From the NCBI RefSeq assembly GCF_019578655.1, contig NC_063265.1:1612001-1676000 (forward strand): a stretch of DNA of 64,000 nt, read 5' to 3'. The notes beneath the pieces were generated by a model that was given only the letters and a program-made list of their open reading frames with translations, was not told the origin of the DNA and did not search any database. Numbering within the stretch: the first letter of the stretch is position 1; every line of letters begins with the position of its first letter. This DNA comes from Ricinus communis. Its lineage: Eukaryota; Streptophyta; Magnoliopsida; Malpighiales; Euphorbiaceae. A program made the position numbers and the translations under genes. Positions 62,180 through 64,000 of the stretch are shown one piece after another.

Positions 62180-62731
62180 CAACTTGCCACCCTTGAAACA
62201 TAGTCCTTGAGTAGTAGAGCTTTGAGGATTTTGTTATTGATTTCAATAAATTATTAGTACTTACCCAACTTTCTCAAGTTGTTAATGATGGTGGGAGTCG
62301 ATTAGTCATATCCGTAATGTTTTTCTCAAGTTTCATCTTGAAGGGCTCGTACTCTATCACGAAGAGTTGGATCTTCTTAGATTTTACTTGTCTTGTACGC
62401 TCATGGTAGTTCTCCAAAGTCTTAAAGTCTTGAAAGTGGTAGGGAGATGTTGAATTCTTTCATATTCCTCCCATGATAGAAAGCTAAAAAGGATGACCAT
62501 GGCTTCTCTGTTCTTACCATTTGTTCTTTTATGAGCTTCTACCCATTCATCTCTATCAAGAGGAATGTCATTGCCATCTTCTTGCTTTGTTGGAGGCTTC
62601 CACTTCTTTTTTACATAATCCTACACATCCACCATATCACTATCTAAGTAGATTTTCATTTTGTATTTCCAATGGGCAAAACTAGACCCATTGAAATATG
62701 GTTTAAGATGATGAATTTCTTTGTTGGCCAT
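62180..62731 (-). pseudogene. Copia-type gag (UBN2-like), start region, decayed
   Basis: The ATG is at 62731 on the minus strand: MANKEIHHLKPYFNGSSFAH, WKYKMKIYLDSD, MVDV, then TAG where the family has Trp (lWd..), YVKKKWKPP, and AMVILFSFLSWEEYERI. After a frameshift come a HERTRQVKSKKIQLFVIEYE stretch and FKMKLEKNI..MTNR. This order (F.G..Y..WK.kM...L, NakA...L...l..eE..RI, YE.FKM...E.I..M..RF) is the copia gag pattern. The protein would form the capsid. It is cut at the left against LTR copy 7. Confidence 0.75.
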
Positions 62732-62775
62732 CTTGATCTTTGACTCTTGCACTTAAGCTTGAAGAATAGTACAAA

Positions 62776-62787
62776 GCTTTGATACCA
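62776..62787 (-). other. Primer binding site of the copia element (initiator tRNA-Met type)
   Basis: On the minus strand TGGTATCAAAGC follows the LTR end GGGCAAACA after two bases. It matches the common plant site complementary to initiator tRNA-Met (TGGTATCAGAGC) with one change. Confidence 0.8.
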
Positions 62788-62789
62788 TT

Positions 62790-63900
62790 TGTTTGCCCTT
62801 ATCAACCAAGAAGGAGGATTAAATTGGTGAATAAAAAATTGATTAAAAAATTAAATTTTAGAGAATTAAGAAGAGTAAAGAATAAAGAATATAAGTATAG
62901 CGGTTCGGGTGTTAATTAACCTTATATTCAATCTCCAATATCCAACTGGATATTCTATTAACACAAACACACAATACAATAGAGTTTTACTTAAGCTCAC
63001 TCTCAACTGAGTGTTTAGGGCTCACACCAAACTTGCACTTGTGTGTAAGGCTCACACACAATCTTATAAGAGTTTTTCTTGAAGGCTAACTCTCAAACCT
63101 AACCTAAGTATTTTGGCTAAGACTCAAACCCTTATAAGAGTACTAGAAGCTCTACAACAACCTTTTCAAAGTTTGGATAGACATAAATTAATTAAAGAGG
63201 TATGAAAAATGATAAGCAATAAATTGACACAATTAGAGGTTTTTGATCAACCATAAATGATCTTTAGAGGGGGTATTTGTATCTCCTTAAAGCCAAAGAG
63301 TCATTACAAATAGGGTATAGGCTACTATCTTGCTTACAGCTCCAGATTATATATTATATGCACTGTTAGAGCACAATCACAGTTGATACACCAAAATTGC
63401 TCTCGTAACTAGGATTTCGCAGTTGAGGCACCAGTATCATGGTCGCAATATTTAAAGGTACAATGGCTATGATCCACATGATACTCTGTAATTCACCGTG
63501 TTAAAGATAAACTATTGGTAGTCTTCCTAACATGTATGAACATCGAGATCGCAATGGCTGTGTTACAGTTATGATCTACCCAAATCAAGAGGTATGAGAT
63601 AGCGAGTTCTATCGCAGTTGCGACAATGGTTGGTATGTTTACTGTCTTCATGTTTCTATTTCTCGCGGTCGTAATGTCCTTGCTCGAGGTTGGTCTTTAC
63701 TACAACAACTATAGAAATATGAATGTCATGGTCACAATGTACTGATGATGATTTAGGAGGCAAGTATGGAAATGTACATTTTCTAAAGTAAAGACAATTC
63801 TTTCAAAATAAGCACTTAAGAGCCAACATTAAAACTACTCAATTTAATTGTTAAGATTAAAATTAGGAATTTTAAAGTCTTAAAAAGACTTAGGCTAACA
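62790..63900 (-). repeat. 5' LTR of the copia element, about 1.1 kb
   Basis: On the minus strand it runs from TGTTAGCCTAAG (63900) to GGGCAAACA (62790), giving TG...CA ends; the outer end is a best guess from the TGTTAG motif. The stretch 63400-63780 has at least five clauses like GATCGCAATGGCTGTG and TCGCGGTCGTAATG. The family resemblance to 15534-16530 is in layout (a GCGGTTCGGG/GTGGTTCGAG block and repeated clauses in the same place). Confidence 0.6.
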
Positions 63901-64000
63901 GTTACTACAAAGGCTATCATATTTTTTTTCTATTGATTATAACACTTATTTATATGCGTAAAGGTTACATAGATAGAATTCTATTTACATAAGAAAATTT
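63901..64000. other. Right edge, nothing recognised
   Basis: 100 AT-rich bases outside the copia LTR, with no feature seen. Confidence 0.4.

Overview
The window looks like nuclear DNA of a flowering plant, most likely a eudicot. Reasons: AT-rich sequence, long introns with GT-AG borders, a 743-residue plant-type pentatricopeptide repeat (PPR) protein, a plant UDP-arabinose 4-epimerase relic, plant mobile domain (PMD) sequence, and dense nested LTR retrotransposons. A rosid, perhaps a euphorb, is a guess from general resemblance only.

Layout. (1) 1-10109, minus strand: the first 13 exons of a carnosine N-methyltransferase-like gene (N2227 family); its 3' end lies off the left edge. (2) 11516-39205: nested Ty3/gypsy elements of the Tat type, almost all on the minus strand. 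They share an LTR of about 2.2-2.4 kb, present seven times in the window (11516, 17451, 23429, 31813, 55141, 59368, and a tail at 61560). One old element (left LTR 17451-21748, pol 36745-39205) carries a PMD gene on the opposite strand between pol and its 3' LTR. That gene is cut in two by a younger, pol-less element of the same family (23429-34120). A copia solo LTR (18401-20497) with a tandem hairpin array sits inside the older LTR. (3) 39206-42900: a decayed copia element, broken by an AT-rich repeat element; its 3' LTR lies directly upstream of (4) 43138-45369, an intact intronless E-class PPR gene. (5) 46561-49944, minus strand: a nine-exon UDP-arabinose 4-epimerase pseudogene with several disabling changes and a tandemly duplicated exon. 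(6) 51177-54440: a dead Mutator-like (MuDR) transposase. (7) 55141-62179: another minus-strand Tat-type element with gag and LTRs, plus an LTR tail. (8) 62180-63900: the gag end and 5' LTR of a copia-type element on the minus strand.

Only two genes look functional: the methyltransferase (partial here) and the PPR gene. Everything else is transposon or pseudogene. The unusual material is in the repeats: a palindromic GCCGATCGGC minisatellite kept at two fixed places in the LTR family, a roughly nine-unit hairpin array with CACGTGTC cores just upstream of a TATA box, and the antisense PMD gene of the Tat-type element interrupted by a related insertion. All intron and exon borders were read by eye from homology and splice consensus, with no alignment run.
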